Source: Viscum album
Lineage: Eukaryota; Streptophyta; Magnoliopsida; Santalales; Viscaceae
Length of the DNA stretch: 64,000 nt
Reading direction: 5' to 3'
Assembly (NCBI GenBank): GCA_963277665.1
Contig: OY728143.1
Span: 541,310,394 to 541,374,393, forward strand
Below are positions 47,427 through 61,780 of this stretch, piece by piece (position 1 is the stretch's first letter; each line of letters begins with the position of its first letter). Below the pieces are notes generated by a model. It saw only the letters and a program-made list of their open reading frames with translations. It was not told where the DNA came from and ran no database searches. The translations under genes were made by a program, and so were the position numbers.

Positions 47427-48701
47427 ATAGAGGAGATAAAATAGCATATTTCACATATAATGTGTCTGGACCAACCCCATAAACTCATACCCCTCAAAGG
47501 ATGACAATGTAGGAAGGTAGGTAATGACCCCTATGTGCTACCATTTGTAAGTTATGTGATGGGTGACGTGCACCAAGGGTAAACAATATTATTAATGGAA
47601 TAATTTTTTCTCAACAAAATATTATTTGAAGATAGGAAAAATCAACGATATAATACTCCATGATAGTATATAAAGAGTGAAAAATATACAATGTATGGTT
47701 AATATAAATAGATACATTTTCACCAAATATGGTATAAAAATCATTCTCTTAGGTACTGAAAAAACAACAGCTTTAATTACTAAGAATTGAATGTCCATAA
47801 ATTTAAATGAAGTATTTATAGTAACCTGATAAATATATTCATTAAACATAGGAAAAAATTGAAAATATACTCAATAGGATCTTACTGACGGTCTATTTTT
47901 TAAATTTGAAATCATACTAATTTATTGTTAAAAAATAATAGAACTAATTGCTTATGAATAAGTTAAAAGACCAATATACTCTCACTATTTCATGATTTCC
48001 CAATAAAACATCCTAGTATAGTACCATTACAAGAAACATATCAGTAAAATGAGCACATCACACAACATTCCCACTGGTTTTCTACTATCACACCCCAATT
48101 TCATATAATATGGAAAACCCAACACTTATTTATTGAAGACATTAAATAGAAACATGTTCTATCACATCAAATTTGATATCCGCACATAAAAACTAGGCCA
48201 TGAAAAAACACCACATCTCACCTACAATGAAATGTACCATAATAACCCATCCAAATTCAAAACAACACTCATTGGGTAATGGAAATATATGTAATGTAAA
48301 AATAGTTCTCCCCTTCTACCATGATTTACATCGATTATATCCACCACATAATATCTTTACCAATCACCACGATTTTATTTTTGACATCATTCTATCACAT
48401 CGCTTGGATATAAAACATTCTTGTATGTGGTAACAAATAACTGGTTGTATCTACTCATTGATCCCCAATACGAAGATGTTGAAACAATCAGCACTAAATT
48501 AATTGTTTATTGAAACATTTCTTGTGATATGTGTTCTGTGCGTATAGAATCAGACGAATCATTCAATGTATATATAAATAACCACCAACAAGATAATCAT
48601 ATGGGATCCAAAAAAATAATACCAACTGACTCAGCAAATCTCTTCTATCACTCACAGTAATCATCACATTCACTGACAAATAAAAATTCTAAACCCCATA
48701 A

Positions 48702-48704
<3 letters not shown>

Positions 48705-48742
<38 letters not shown>
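48705..48742. repeat. TA microsatellite
   Basis: Nineteen uninterrupted TA dinucleotides (38 bp), the only long perfect simple repeat in the window. Confidence 0.95.
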
Positions 48743-48745
<3 letters not shown>

Positions 48746-51700
48746 GAACCACATGTTACATTATTTTCAATTATATTCAAATTAAATATTTCCCATTAAC
48801 ATAAATATTGCCTAATTTAGTCCAATTTTTTCATAGTAATTTAACAACTAATATAACGAATCATATTATTTAATTCAACATCCAATTAATTATTTCATCC
48901 AATTATATTTTAATTCCCTGTCATCCATTTTATTGTACTACAACATGATAAAAATAATAATAATTCATAACACAATAGCTCCTCCTTTAAAGGAAATGAA
49001 GCCTTATATTTTCATCATTCAATAAAAATAGCCACTATTCACATCACTACTATATTCCAAATCTCACAACTCATATACCACAACGACGTCTCGTCATATG
49101 CAACCTACAAACAAAAACATCACAACAAGAGAAGACATCGAATTTTTTCCAAATTTATTAATGGGACTCTCGTGACATCTAACATTACCTTTTAATGGTA
49201 TTCACACTCATGCCATTATTTCTAAGAGAAACAAAAATTTTATTGGAAATAATTGATTTGAGTTTTTATCAAGGTTCTATCAAAAAATCATATATCATGG
49301 GTTCCCCAAAGACAACAACACCATCAGAAAAAACAAAATGATAATGATTTTCAAAAATAAATATCTTCTATACTATCTGAATATTATATATTATAAATAG
49401 ATATAAAGCATGAATTTTAAAAACCATACACATCAATATCCTAATTGGTTATCAAAATTAGCGATGAGGGTATGGTGGAACGAGGGGAGACATGGGTGAA
49501 ACAAGTCCTATTGTGTGACATGAAAACACAAGTGCTTCAAATCAAACTGGAATATATAAAAAACACTCTCTTGGAAAATCATGGCACAAATATCTCTTTA
49601 ATACTTTTTCATCAAGGAAATAATTTAGAAAGATTCACCCTACATCAGATACAGATGGATTGATAATAAATTTTTCAAATGTGGACAAATAATTACAAAA
49701 TATATCCTTCACTGAAATTCATATTACTTACTTGTGAAGTGTTCTCTAGATGGAGAGTATTATACATGTAGTGTCCAATAAAAAATATTTCAAATAAAAA
49801 ATTTCATATACATATATCATATAATCATTAATGTCATAACAAAGACCATTGAGTATTTGTAGATAATCAATGATACATTGTGATGAATTTAGGGTGTCGA
49901 GAAGATATAGTATTAAATTATGATTTCCAAGAGGAGAGGTTTTCATAAAATTTTACCCTGTATGATGACTGAAAAAGGAGGGTGTGGAGCATTGTATTTT
50001 TTGCGAAAATAAATGAATTTACAGAAATATATTTGTTGGATTTAATCTTTAAACCATGTAATCAGGTATCTTCACTCATATAGGCTTAAATATGAATCAT
50101 CATGGTCAAATAGCTATAATAGCTCCCAATAATCATATAGGCCATTGGATAGTAGGATGACCATCTAATAAAAATGGATTGAAAAAAAATGTTAATCTAT
50201 GTTTAGGGAAATATTAATAGTTTTTTGTGGATGTTGATATAGATACAAATATAGTTGATTAGGTAATTATAAAATTGATGAATTAAAATTTTAACTCAGA
50301 ATCCTATTATGAATAAAGAGACAAAATATGTATGAATATTATTATTTTTTGCCATATGTATTATAATATTAGTAGGGACAAAATATGAACATCGTGTCAT
50401 TACAAGGGACATAAATAAACATCATTTATTAAGGAAAAAATGAAATATCGTGGTTCTAATATCTTATACCATTAAGGATACAATCATTCTACCAACATCA
50501 TAATGAATTTTATGCAATTTCCTAACCCCTATAAGACAATCACTAACCCATGTCTCTAAAATTGTTTGATAGTTCTCTACATACCATAAATATTTCTATG
50601 TGGATAAGGACATGACTAGGTAATCATTAATTGTTATAGAAAAAGAGAAAAAGATAACTAAATCTCTCTAATGTTATAATATGGAAGTCCCCTTTCTACC
50701 TGCTTTTTATGAAAACTAACTTATGTGATATACCAAAACATGTAGAGCTCATTTTTTCAAATATAATGGTAACAAAAATTGGATTAAAATTGGTGGTATA
50801 TAACATGATAGCTATTATTTCTAAAACCCTGCCCCATCATGTCACCCATGTGAATAAGATTCCACAATTCTGACATGCTAATTATTACCCCACTAAATGG
50901 GATCACATTATCTATGGAATGAATGATAAGGATACCGAACCACTAGATCATGACATGGTCCCTATAAAAAATAATTTATACAAACAATACCCCTACCTCT
51001 ATAAAGGCTACTACCACACACACAATGCCTTATGTTTTGGTCTATTATGGTGACATTGAATCCCCCTTATTCTAGGTCTCCACTTCAAAAGAATCATGGA
51101 GATTAAAGGTGTGGGAATCCTTTTTTGATCATATATAATCCATAATTATTGACCCAAATCCGTGATAAATTCATGGATGGTGTAAATGAGGACATGTAAC
51201 CTCACGTACTCAACGTCGATGATACCTAAATGAATATATAATATGACAGAGTAGTGTGGGAAGAAACACCAAGTGAAATTTTGAATAATGTAATGGGAAA
51301 TGGGTTAAATGAAAACATATATATCATAAAATAATGTGGGTTCCAAAAAATAATATGACCTCCTAAATAGTTGAGCACTGATACTATAATTTTTGAGTTT
51401 TTGGGAATCCTCTTATTTCCCCGACATAGATACATTATCATATGAACTAGAGGATTTTTTTTGGTCTTTATGAAAAAAACTGTTTTATAGAAACTGGAAT
51501 CCAAAAAATGCTCCCACCATGGATACACATTTATCTGTCAAAATTCTCATGAAAATTATTTAGATCATCGATATACCCTTAAACATGATTACTTTTAGAT
51601 CATTTATTGTATTAAAATACCCTGTCCTATATTTATATATTTTTCCATTAATAGATATAACCATTCTTTATGGTCTACTTATTCATCCACCTACAACATT

Positions 51701-54700
51701 AATAGAATGTATTGTTTGAGTGATATGGAAATAAACGATTATAATATGTATCCCAAAATGATTCTTTTATTTCATATCAATAAAATCATGAGAAATGATG
51801 AAATAATGGGATTCAATTTCAATATTAAATCTAATATGATTTCTCCTATAAAATTTATTACGAAATCATTTATAACATTCCAATTATTGGTGCCAATTTC
51901 ACAAATAGTGTATATAAAATAAATGGTTAATATTTAAATATGATAGAATGATTATTTTCCCAATTTGATGTTGTATGTTTTTCCACTACTATATATTGAT
52001 TTTCTAACCCCTCAAACCACTTATATTATTATCCTATCATTACTAATATTCAAAGACATATCATAAAAATTTTACCAATACCATGAAAATTCAAAAAATT
52101 GTTTTTGTATTAGCTAGATGTGAGGAATGTTTCTTAAAATTATCGATGATTGAACCCATTAGTATCCCAATATAATTTTATTTGGAAAATTAAATAAATA
52201 TCAATTGTCTCGTAAAGTAGAGGAGAAAACAATACACCTATACGATAGAGGATGAAATCAATGATACTAATAAATATCTTATTTTTCTACAATCAATGAA
52301 ATTAGAATCAAGATAATCCATCTACATAGGAAATCAATTACCTCACAAGGTGTGATGATCATTAACTCTCTATGAATGGATAGTAAGAGACGATCTCAAT
52401 TATTAATGGCTAAAGGATAGTCATAAGAGTTATAAATGTGTCTGCTCATTCCATTTGTAGATAAAAGTTATGAGAGGTTAAAATTACATTTTCATTAATG
52501 GTTTCACACTCAACATTGAATATTACATATCAATAATTTTCATGTATTACTTTCATAAAATATACTCGAATGTTTTAATTTACCTCACCCACATATTGAT
52601 TGATAAAATTCAGACATTCATACAAAACCAAAAATGTAGAAGTATTATCATGAATGTCACTGATGAAAAATATAAAAAACCATATTTCTCCATTAAAAAT
52701 GATAGTTCCCCTAAATGAGATTGAATAACCAATAAATTATTCATCATGTTCTAGGAAATCATATATATTGATGATAAATAAATAATTTATGCTTCTAAAT
52801 CATTCTCATATGTGCTATCAAATCAAATCACTCTCTATATATCATACACACAATATGGGGAATTCAATTGAAATATCAGATTTCATGCATGATGAAAATG
52901 GTAAATTAGTACCTAATGTTATTAAAAAATTCATTCTGACAAGAATTTCGTTCATCATTAGATACATCATAAATCCAAACCATTTTGTGTGTTTACTTTT
53001 AAGAAACATATATTTTTTCTAATTACTTATTCTCAATGTTTGTATATCATTTTTAATAAATTGAAGGTTAATAAAATTATCCAAAATATTAAAATAAAAA
53101 CTATTTTTTACACATTGAAATGACGCTTCAATTTGTGATGTACTAATTAAATCTGGATTATCCACTAAATTTATCAGTTTTATTAGGAGCATCCATAAAA
53201 AATTAAGTCTCTATATTCTCATTATTTTATTCCCCAAAAAAATCATTCAACGCTCTAGTGGATCAAGTTAATTGGACTCCCCTCTAAAGTTGTCATTTTT
53301 CCATTGCTAAAGTCATTTTTTTGAAACATTAATGATATTCCTAAAAATATAAAATATGTAGTAATTATGTATAATAAAATATTTTTCACTCCCTCAAAAC
53401 TCTTCAATGTTTATTACATCATCCAATTTTGGTAGAACTCTAAAAAAACATATATCCCATTAAAATAATTTTTCACTATAAATAATTTGATATTATAGGA
53501 ATTCGAAAGATTAAGTCCTTTAATGTAATTCGAAATGGAATTCTTGGATATATGAAAAATAAGAATCCCAAAAACCATGGATTGACAAGGTGAACACAAC
53601 TATTCAGCTATCATTGTGGAAACCTATTTTGTGGAAATATTGAAGCTACTAACATGAATATATATTATTAAATATTGGAATCCATTTGAAATGATAGAAA
53701 GGGATATATATTTACCATGTATGTAGAATAATTTTTTTTAACCTAGTGATCACCTATATATTTGTTTTTACTTATTAATTGTGTAAATATACAAATGGTC
53801 TCATCAAAAACATGAAAAAGGAGACCATAAACATCATCTAGGACAAATATGTCCATTAAAGTATGATTATATATGTTACATGGATGGAATTCATCAATAT
53901 ACTTGATATGTCATTACTACGGATAAACGACCTCAATAAAACATATAATTCAGATTTTTTGGAATTCACATGGAATCTTTTGACAAATGATGAAATATCT
54001 TTTGAATGATTTCTGGATGGTTCACAACAAAAAATATAATATTTATTTTATCACATAATTTGTCCATATAATTATCCTTTTATCAGATAATATTTCAATA
54101 AAATTAAGTGAAATTCTTGTAGATTTTATGAATGAAACACAACATGAGCAATTGGAGATCCACATGGCCATAAATGAACCATCAAAACATTAGGGAGCCC
54201 CACTAAAATTTAAAATATATGTACGTTGCTAATTTATTTCATATGGAAAATATTTCGAGTGAGTTGATACCTTCAATAGTCTCATATGAACTAAATTAGT
54301 ATGTATTTTTTGATATAGATATCCTCAACTGTGAAATTAATGAGAATTTATTCACCTATATAAAAAATTGTATGATGAAATTGGATCACATCATAATAAA
54401 CCCATATTATAAGCTCATATTCAGAAAACAGTTGATTCATCCCTAAATATGGTTTCTCCACAAGTGAATCTCTAATGAGAATCTTCCTACATGGAGAATT
54501 CATAGAATTTATATTAAAAATTTTTCATCCTATCATATGTGCATGAGAAATAGATAAAACATATATCATTTTTATTTGATATCAGTTTTCATCAAGAGAG
54601 TAAAATTATGTATAAATATTTGGTTTAAAAATGTGGAAATATAACTATATGTGGATTCAATTTTAACAAATCACTTCCATTTGATGGAGTGATGATACAT

Positions 54701-56999
54701 ATAAACAATTTATGGTGGCCATTGTTTCTATCAAACCTAATTCTGTATGTCCTTGAAAAATATTGTTATTGATAGCTTCGAATCTTCTATATATGTGGGA
54801 CATATGGCTATAAATAATGATACTTTCTCAACTTCCACAACAACTATTGACAGGATGGATTATTCCATTTATTATATACAAATATTAATGATATTGGGAT
54901 TGAAAATTACATAAAAACAATATATTGATTGAACCACAATTTATTGGATTCCACTTATTCCTTTATAGATCAAGGATAATGTTTATGGCGAAGATTTTGT
55001 CATGATAGGAACATCTGGTTATAGAGGAATCACCAAATAAGGCTTCCCCATGTGATTCTTCTACCATTGAATTAGAATTGGGATATCATTTATTGCTGTT
55101 ATATAGGCCAAAATTTGTGATGTCAAGTATGTTTTCAACTTTTAATGTATTTATCTCAAGTTTGAATCAAAGAGAAAAAATTGTTTTTTCTCTATAAATG
55201 ATTGATCTTAGAATATTTCTAGGATTTCACTTCTCAAATTGACTTATTTATATTTCAAAACTTATCTAATTATCATGGTTATCTCACATTCATATAGAGA
55301 ATAAAATCAAGATTCATATTTCTTATCAAATATGGCAATTATTGATATAAAATATATAAGATTCTATTTGATAACATATATTTATACATAACATCTAGGT
55401 GTGTATATTTCGGGATTGATTCTCTCCCACCTTTATAATTAAAAAATTAAATTACCTCAACCATTTCATTATATTTTTACTTGTATATTTTATTATTGGT
55501 ACTTCCTAGATCATGATGGTTTTGTAGTGTCATCAAACATTTTATTTCAAATATCATCTAGATAGATAACATGAGAATAATACCTCTTTCATAATAAATC
55601 TATATGAGATACTAAGTGTTACCTATCATAAAAAGGGAATTAAAAACAATTTCACAGTTTGTAAGGAAATGTATACCACCCCATGAATCTTAATAATTTG
55701 GAACACCTTGCACAAACTAAGCACAATTCCCCACAATATATTCTTACCATAATATTAATAAAAATTAATTACCCACTAGATATAATCCTTTTTAGATTGA
55801 GTAATGGGATGAAAAATATTAAAATTGAAAGAATACAATAGGGGGTAGTCACCGATAACCAATTAATATAGATCATTTTTGGTCAGAGATGAAGGCATCC
55901 AAAAAGAGAATAATATAACTCATTTTCACACACATAAGTACCAACAATATTGAGAAATATATTTGGATATTGATGGGTATCACATATATTTTGAGTTTTA
56001 TAAATGATCCATATAATAAAATAGCATAATTAATCATGGACCAATACACCACATGACTACCAAAAAATGAACGAACATTGGGACAATAGGATGGGCTAGG
56101 TCATATTGAGTCTTTTTAGTGATTCCATAAATAATTGCATATAACTCTATAGTGTAGATCCCCTAAAATAGGAGAGTCAACCACTACATAGTGGGGATTA
56201 TCTTCTCACTAAACACATTAAAAAATAAGAGGTCATGATGAGGTCCTAAATCATGGGTCATCAAGTATTTATAATCAATAACCACTCAAAACTCAACCCG
56301 TATCTAATATTACATACCAATCTGATCTATTCTATAGAATCATTTATCATTGGAGAATCCCAACCCTATACAAAATTTATATTTCAATTTCATCAGTTGC
56401 ATCGAAAACCTAATCCCGAGGATATATTCAACATTTTTACTATATATACTATTATTTTTTTCAACCACAACACATCCAAGGATCCACATCATAGATATCA
56501 TTATAGATAATATCTCATCTACACATCTTTTATTATACTTCTAAAACTATGTGACTCCCCCCTGTAAACACCTATACTAATAGAATTCATACATCATAAT
56601 GGTTTTAAAGGATCATACCATTAAATTAGTTACCTCTCAAGATAATTTAATCATTGATAAAAAATCCAAAACATATAATGGAAAAAATGAAAATGTAAAA
56701 AAATCCATCTAATCAGATACCTCCCATGGATCCTGTGAAAATCCAAACGCTACTTCCCAACCTCATACTAGACTCAGTTGTTAACTAATCCACACAAACA
56801 TCCACACCACTATTCCATATTCCACTAACCTCATCAAACTATTACAATTCCCAAAACAGTTCACTACCATAAGAAAAAAATCAAGGAAATGCACAACATA
56901 TTCGATGATATTTTCTTCTTTGGGTGGCACAAATTCCTGATGTCTTAACAAACTACCAAGGTATAAATCCTCTTGATTACAAAATGGTTTAACCTTTTT

Positions 57000-59749
57000 A
57001 ACATGATTATTATTTTAATTACACATTATCGTTCATTAAAATTATATCTGATAAATTAAGGGGAGGATCATACGTCATTTTAATTAAATAATGAAAAACT
57101 AGGAATTTTTTTTTAAAAACTACTACTACAATAAACAAATCAAAGTCACATTATCGCCAATAAAATTCAAAATAAAGAATGATCATAAAACATAAGAGCC
57201 AATATAATGGTCTTTGAATGAAACAAATTATCACAATGATCATGGATAATTACTAGCCACTCTACAAAATTAAATTTATCCCTTATATAATAATATCCCT
57301 TGTCAATGTCATTGGATTAAAAATGATGATATAGATGGACTAAAGAGACATGGATGACATAATGAATCATGTTTATTAAAAGTGATGGTTCTAACCGATC
57401 AACCACATTTCCAATGTTATTCAATGATTGAAGTGAAAAAATATTGATTGAGATATTAATCCTCATGTCAATCATGTAGTAACTAGGTGAGGTGATTTTG
57501 TTATGAACATGTTTTCTCCAATCATGAACACTAAGGGCATCAAATTTTGATCAGAATAATATTTCATAAGATACCCCGCTTTTTAAATCTTCTCAATGAT
57601 AACCTAGACTTCCTCTATGATGTAGAACACAAAATCAAGACAATGATTTGTGTACATCCCATTATCATCCACCCAAAAAAAGAAAAAATACCAATGTAAA
57701 TTCTATGAGTTTTATTATAAAAAACCACAGCTATAGAAAATATATTTTACAAAGATTCTATGAAATCCTATATGAATGACTCAAATTTACATTCTTTTAT
57801 CCTCTCTTCCTGCCCATCGGTTTGGTGGTGGAAAGCGATAATGAGGTGCATTTGATTAAGAAAAGAATGATATAATTCTTTATATAATCAGGAGTCAAAA
57901 TTTCTTTCCGGATATAATTTAGTTCAATTTAAAAATCCTAAATCCCCAAAATATCATTCGAATACCACATTTTCCAAATGCCTGTGGATATCAAGAAATT
58001 AAAAACACGTAATTTAGATGATATCATAAACCATTAAATGATTACATCTGATTATATCACCACCTCCCTTCGATCAACATAACCATGTGATGATTTTCAA
58101 TGAAATTTTTACCCACATCCATTGGGGAATATCCAAAGATAGCAATAACACATTGAAAATGATCGACATCCTATAAATATTTGAAAATCCAACACCATTA
58201 CATAGTCTATTTCACCGCACTCTTTGTGCAAGGCCACTAAAAATGAATTTTAAATACGTGGAACATCATATATTCATGGGTGTACCACTAATGGAAATAA
58301 TTGATATCCTGGAATGAATCTATCAATTTTTTTGATGGAATAAAAACCCTCCCCAAAACAATATTTTTTCTTACCATCCTCTGTTCATTCTTCCAAAGGA
58401 TCATTATAGCCAATATGATCATGCATCACTTATATCTCTATATATCCATATTGAATGTCACTCACCTTAAAAAGAATAAATTATTTCACTATTATATATT
58501 ATACTGATCCTCATTTATAAACCATCCTTTTTTATAAGATCAAGGATAATTTCACAACTATTTCGCTCTAATATTTTATGGACTACAAAATAACATCATT
58601 TTGTGAATTGACACTCAATGAAGAGTCTATGAAATTTATTATTCTGAATGTATTGGAGATATTTATATCATAATCACAGAGAAGATCCAACCACTTGTGT
58701 TACTCCATATTTAGTTCATGCTGAGAAAATATATATCTAATTACCTTTTGATCCTAGAATTCCATAATCCATTATATAATAGGATAAATTCACCAATGAT
58801 TTAGTAAAATGACAAATTATAATTTCTCTATATAATTTCCATTGAATTTATTCTTTTGAGGCGATTACTATATAAACATATAATGGATGAATACAAAATG
58901 TAGTATGATGAAATATCCAAATCATTGATGGTAAGTGTCAGAAATCACATCAAACATCACCACCTATACTAGAAACTAAAGCAGTTTAGAATTAAGAAAT
59001 CTCCCATTCAAGTAGTCAAAATCTACTTAATTAAAATAAATATAGAGAAATTGTTGGTAATTCCTTATCAATATAATCAATAAGGAAGATATATATGTGA
59101 AAAAACACCCACATCATCGAAAATAAACTCCATGATCATAGATACTAGGCACCACTACAACATTTTTAGTTGTTTCCCAAGAATCAATAACCTCTATTAT
59201 TGACATATCCACACCCACTACATTATTGATGACCACATGCCCAATAAAAGACATCATATCTAGTAGAAAAAAACATTAACAACATTACATTGATTGGATG
59301 GAATTGAAAAACTTTTATGATGAATATGAGATTATTGGCATGATCCACCAATGTTTTTGTGTAGATTAATATGCCTTAGATGAACAGAACTATGAATTGG
59401 AATATAATTCCTTAGAAACCCAAGTACATGATATTTATTAAAATATATTGTCTGTTCATTGCATCAAACAAGATGTTAATGTACTCGATTTTCTAAAACC
59501 TATATATGACGGAATCCTTTCGGACATCCTCCACCTTCATCCTCAACTAGTGTTATTCTAACCATAGATAAATCAAAGAAATAAATATTACCCAAATTAT
59601 ATTCTTTAAAAAAATTATCATGAGTGAGTATATTTTTTTATTATCATCTTATATTCCCCTATCATTTTAAAATTAGACATAATCTATCTATCTATATATT
59701 ACTGAATGACACTAGATGGCCCCTTGTCAAAACAATGTACTAGATGGAA
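57000..59749 (-). pseudogene. Fossil pol of C2, integrase signature recognisable
   Basis: On the minus strand, 57802-57834 reads FHHQTDGQEER in one frame, a clear relic of the integrase HPQTDGQ-ER block. Nucleotide likeness to C1 integrase continues to about 57960, matching C1 15195-15330. Elsewhere stops are dense, and the limits given are guesses from the expected domain spacing. The position fits an element whose primer-binding site is near 61764. An AT-rich background has erased most of the coding signal. Confidence 0.55.
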
Positions 59750-61100
59750 TGTAATGCCCAATGGTTTAATTAACGAAACATTGAGTCTCTAAAAAACATT
59801 TTTTCTATCTTATACAATATTCAATATTTATATGCGTCTATAATTTGAATTTAAAAAATTTGAAATACACAGTTGCAACCAGGTTGATGTTTGGAGTCTG
59901 ATAGAATCAATTTGATTTTGGGATAATATTATTGTACCCTTATGAACAATAATGTTCCCGTAATATTTGTAATATACCGATATGAATATTAACATCTCTA
60001 ATGGAATTATAATTTAAATTTAGGTACATTATTAATGAAATAGATCATTTTATAAATTAATGATAAAGTATTCGTATTTTTTTGACTCATAAATATTTAA
60101 TTTTTATTTTAAATTAATAAATTTAATTAAAATTACATTTCATAATATATGTTTCTAAATGAATATTTTTTTCAAAAATGATTTTGGGATAATTTTTTAG
60201 TCCTTGGATAAATTATGAAATTATTACAAAAAAATGTTTTAAATTTTAACAATGTATTTTTCAATTAAATTATGATTTTATTTATAAATTAAATTTCACC
60301 TATTAAGAAAATTATTTCCATACAATGGAATTCATTTTTGGATTCTAGGCATTGGAAAATTTTTATTGTGAATTTTTAGGATTTTTTTAAAATACATAAT
60401 TTTTAGGTGAATAATAAAATGCAGTAATTTACGATGAATACATAATACATGTTTTAATAAGAAATAGGTGGTGTAAAATTGATGTAATAACACATTATTT
60501 TAAATCACATTCCTATATTAAAATTATTGGTCATAATAAAAAATATTATGATTTGTATTGAGAAAAATATAGAATAATAATTAAGATATTCTAAAATTTC
60601 TCCACTCCTCCACTATAAAAACCCCCTTGCTCCCTATTCTCATCACTCATCTAAAGCCTTGTTCATAGTACAAAATTCAACCAAAATATAGCCCTAATAT
60701 CTTCCCCCACATCCACCATACATTAGTCTCCTCAAAATACCATATACTCTATACTAAAGAGGCTCTCAAGGAAGATTAATTCAAGATGTAAAGTCCTCTT
60801 TTCAATTCTATTACATTATTTTCATGTTCATTTTTTTTCTTTTTCTATCCTCACCTATCCACATACAAATGTTATAAAAAGTCATGTACCCTAAATGTTT
60901 AGTAATGTTGTCATAATTATATATTATTTTAGTAATATCTATCCTTTGCCCTTTTTAATGCATAAGATAACATCAGTAGAGGAAACTGATGATAAGAAAT
61001 ATTCGTACCCAAGGAATACTATTCCAAACTACCCGCTTAGACGAACATGTAATAGTATGTTATCATGTTTATGTTTCATGTCATTTTTCAGTTAATTTCA
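59750..61100 (+). promoter_or_regulatory. LTR-like segment with a promoter-type sequence
   Basis: It begins tgtaatgcccaa at 59750, like a plant Ty3/gypsy LTR start. At 60614-60620 it has TATAAAA inside 'cactataaaaaccccc', followed by a pyrimidine-rich C/T/A stretch with 'ctcatcactcatc' and an AAGGAAGATT block. That layout is typical of the U3/R region of chromovirus LTRs, but also of ordinary plant promoters. No downstream gene or primer-binding site is seen, and the right limit is unknown. Confidence 0.35.
60614..60620 (+). promoter_or_regulatory. Candidate TATA box
   Basis: TATAAAA with GC-rich flank (ccccc) in an AT-rich area and a CT-rich segment 25-45 bp downstream, where transcription would start. 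The only following frame, 60895-61095 (66 codons), has no recognisable product. Confidence 0.4.
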
Positions 61101-61763
61101 AGATTCACTACATTAACATTCATAGACATGACAATGTGTGATAAGGATGTGCTATCGAATAATTTTAAATTTCATTACTCACATTATAATGGATAGGTAA
61201 TTCTAATAAATCGGTTAACATGCACATATCACTAGGAATGAAATCCATTTATTTATTGAAAAATGACTCGACATAGTAAATTACTCATCCACCCCATGAG
61301 GGCCCATACATATCATGAATTTAGATAAGAAATTAGTCAATCACAACCAAAGTAATACAACTACAAGTAAACTATCACATCATCACTAAATTAATTACAA
61401 TCATATCAAGAAACACAAAAATGTGAAATTCACATATATGGAATGTAAATATGAATTACATGCGAACACTACATACCTATAATGATGGATGTAACAAATA
61501 TCCTTCCCCTCTTACAATCGGGCAAAGGATGAAATAAATTATCAAAGAGGGTAATAATTAACAACACCACACAACATGTGTGTCACCCAACAATGAAATA
61601 ATAGTAAATGTACTTGGAAAAAATAGTTACAATTATAATATAGGAAGAATTTTTTTCCCCGAACATGGGTTCATGGTGCCCATGAAAAGATTATGAACAT
61701 GACCCAAGTGTTCCAACTATCTAATCTGTTGTATCTAAAAAGTAAGTAATGATAAGAAACCTA
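61101..61763. other. No recognisable feature
   Basis: AT-rich, no open frame of note. If C2 is a minus-strand element this should be its leader and gag start, but no gag motif is visible. A phrase at about 61485-61510 (gatgtaaca followed by cttcccct) looks like an LTR end plus polypurine tract, but has no partner. Confidence 0.4.
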
Positions 61764-61777
61764 GCTCTAATACCACA
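61764..61777 (-). promoter_or_regulatory. Primer-binding site of C2
   Basis: gctctaataccaca on the plus strand differs by one base from the complement of the initiator tRNA-Met site (gctctgatacca). It lies a few bases from the LTR-like start at about 61781. It marks the LTR to the right as a 5' LTR of a minus-strand element. Confidence 0.65.
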
Positions 61778-61780
61778 TTT

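Larger units (their letters stand above)
46251..56999. other. AT-rich stretch without recognisable gene
   Basis: More than 10 kb with no coding region I can support. Open frames are all under about 100 codons, rich in Ile, Asn, Lys, Phe and Tyr, and without known motifs, as expected from AT-rich DNA. A possible LTR-type start, 'tatcacaccccaattt', occurs at about 48086. Many plant LTRs begin TGTCACACCCC, but no partner was found. The stretch is best read as very old, unrecognisable transposon remains. It contains a 26-bp palindrome at 47401 and a TA repeat at 48705. Confidence 0.6.

Noticed and set aside
47622..47849. 75-codon hydrophobic minus-strand frame
   Set aside because: Rich in Ile, Phe and Tyr as expected from AT-rich DNA; no homolog, promoter or conserved context.
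46251..56999. Hidden host gene with short exons
   Set aside because: No run of codons with protein-like composition, no plausible exon chain and no conserved motif was seen on either strand. Very short exons cannot be excluded by eye.
59440..59520. Possible reverse transcriptase box: plus strand resembles a MLMYS-type end, minus strand resembles an NIL-type box
   Set aside because: Both strands can be read as a weak match with several broken residues. No other reverse transcriptase motif lies at the right spacing, so neither is supportable.
61485..61515. LTR end plus polypurine tract (gatgtaaca, then cttcccct), pairing with 59750 as a minus-strand LTR
   Set aside because: The ends are not good inverted repeats of each other, and the TATA box inside points to the opposite orientation. 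The internal region left would be under 300 bp.
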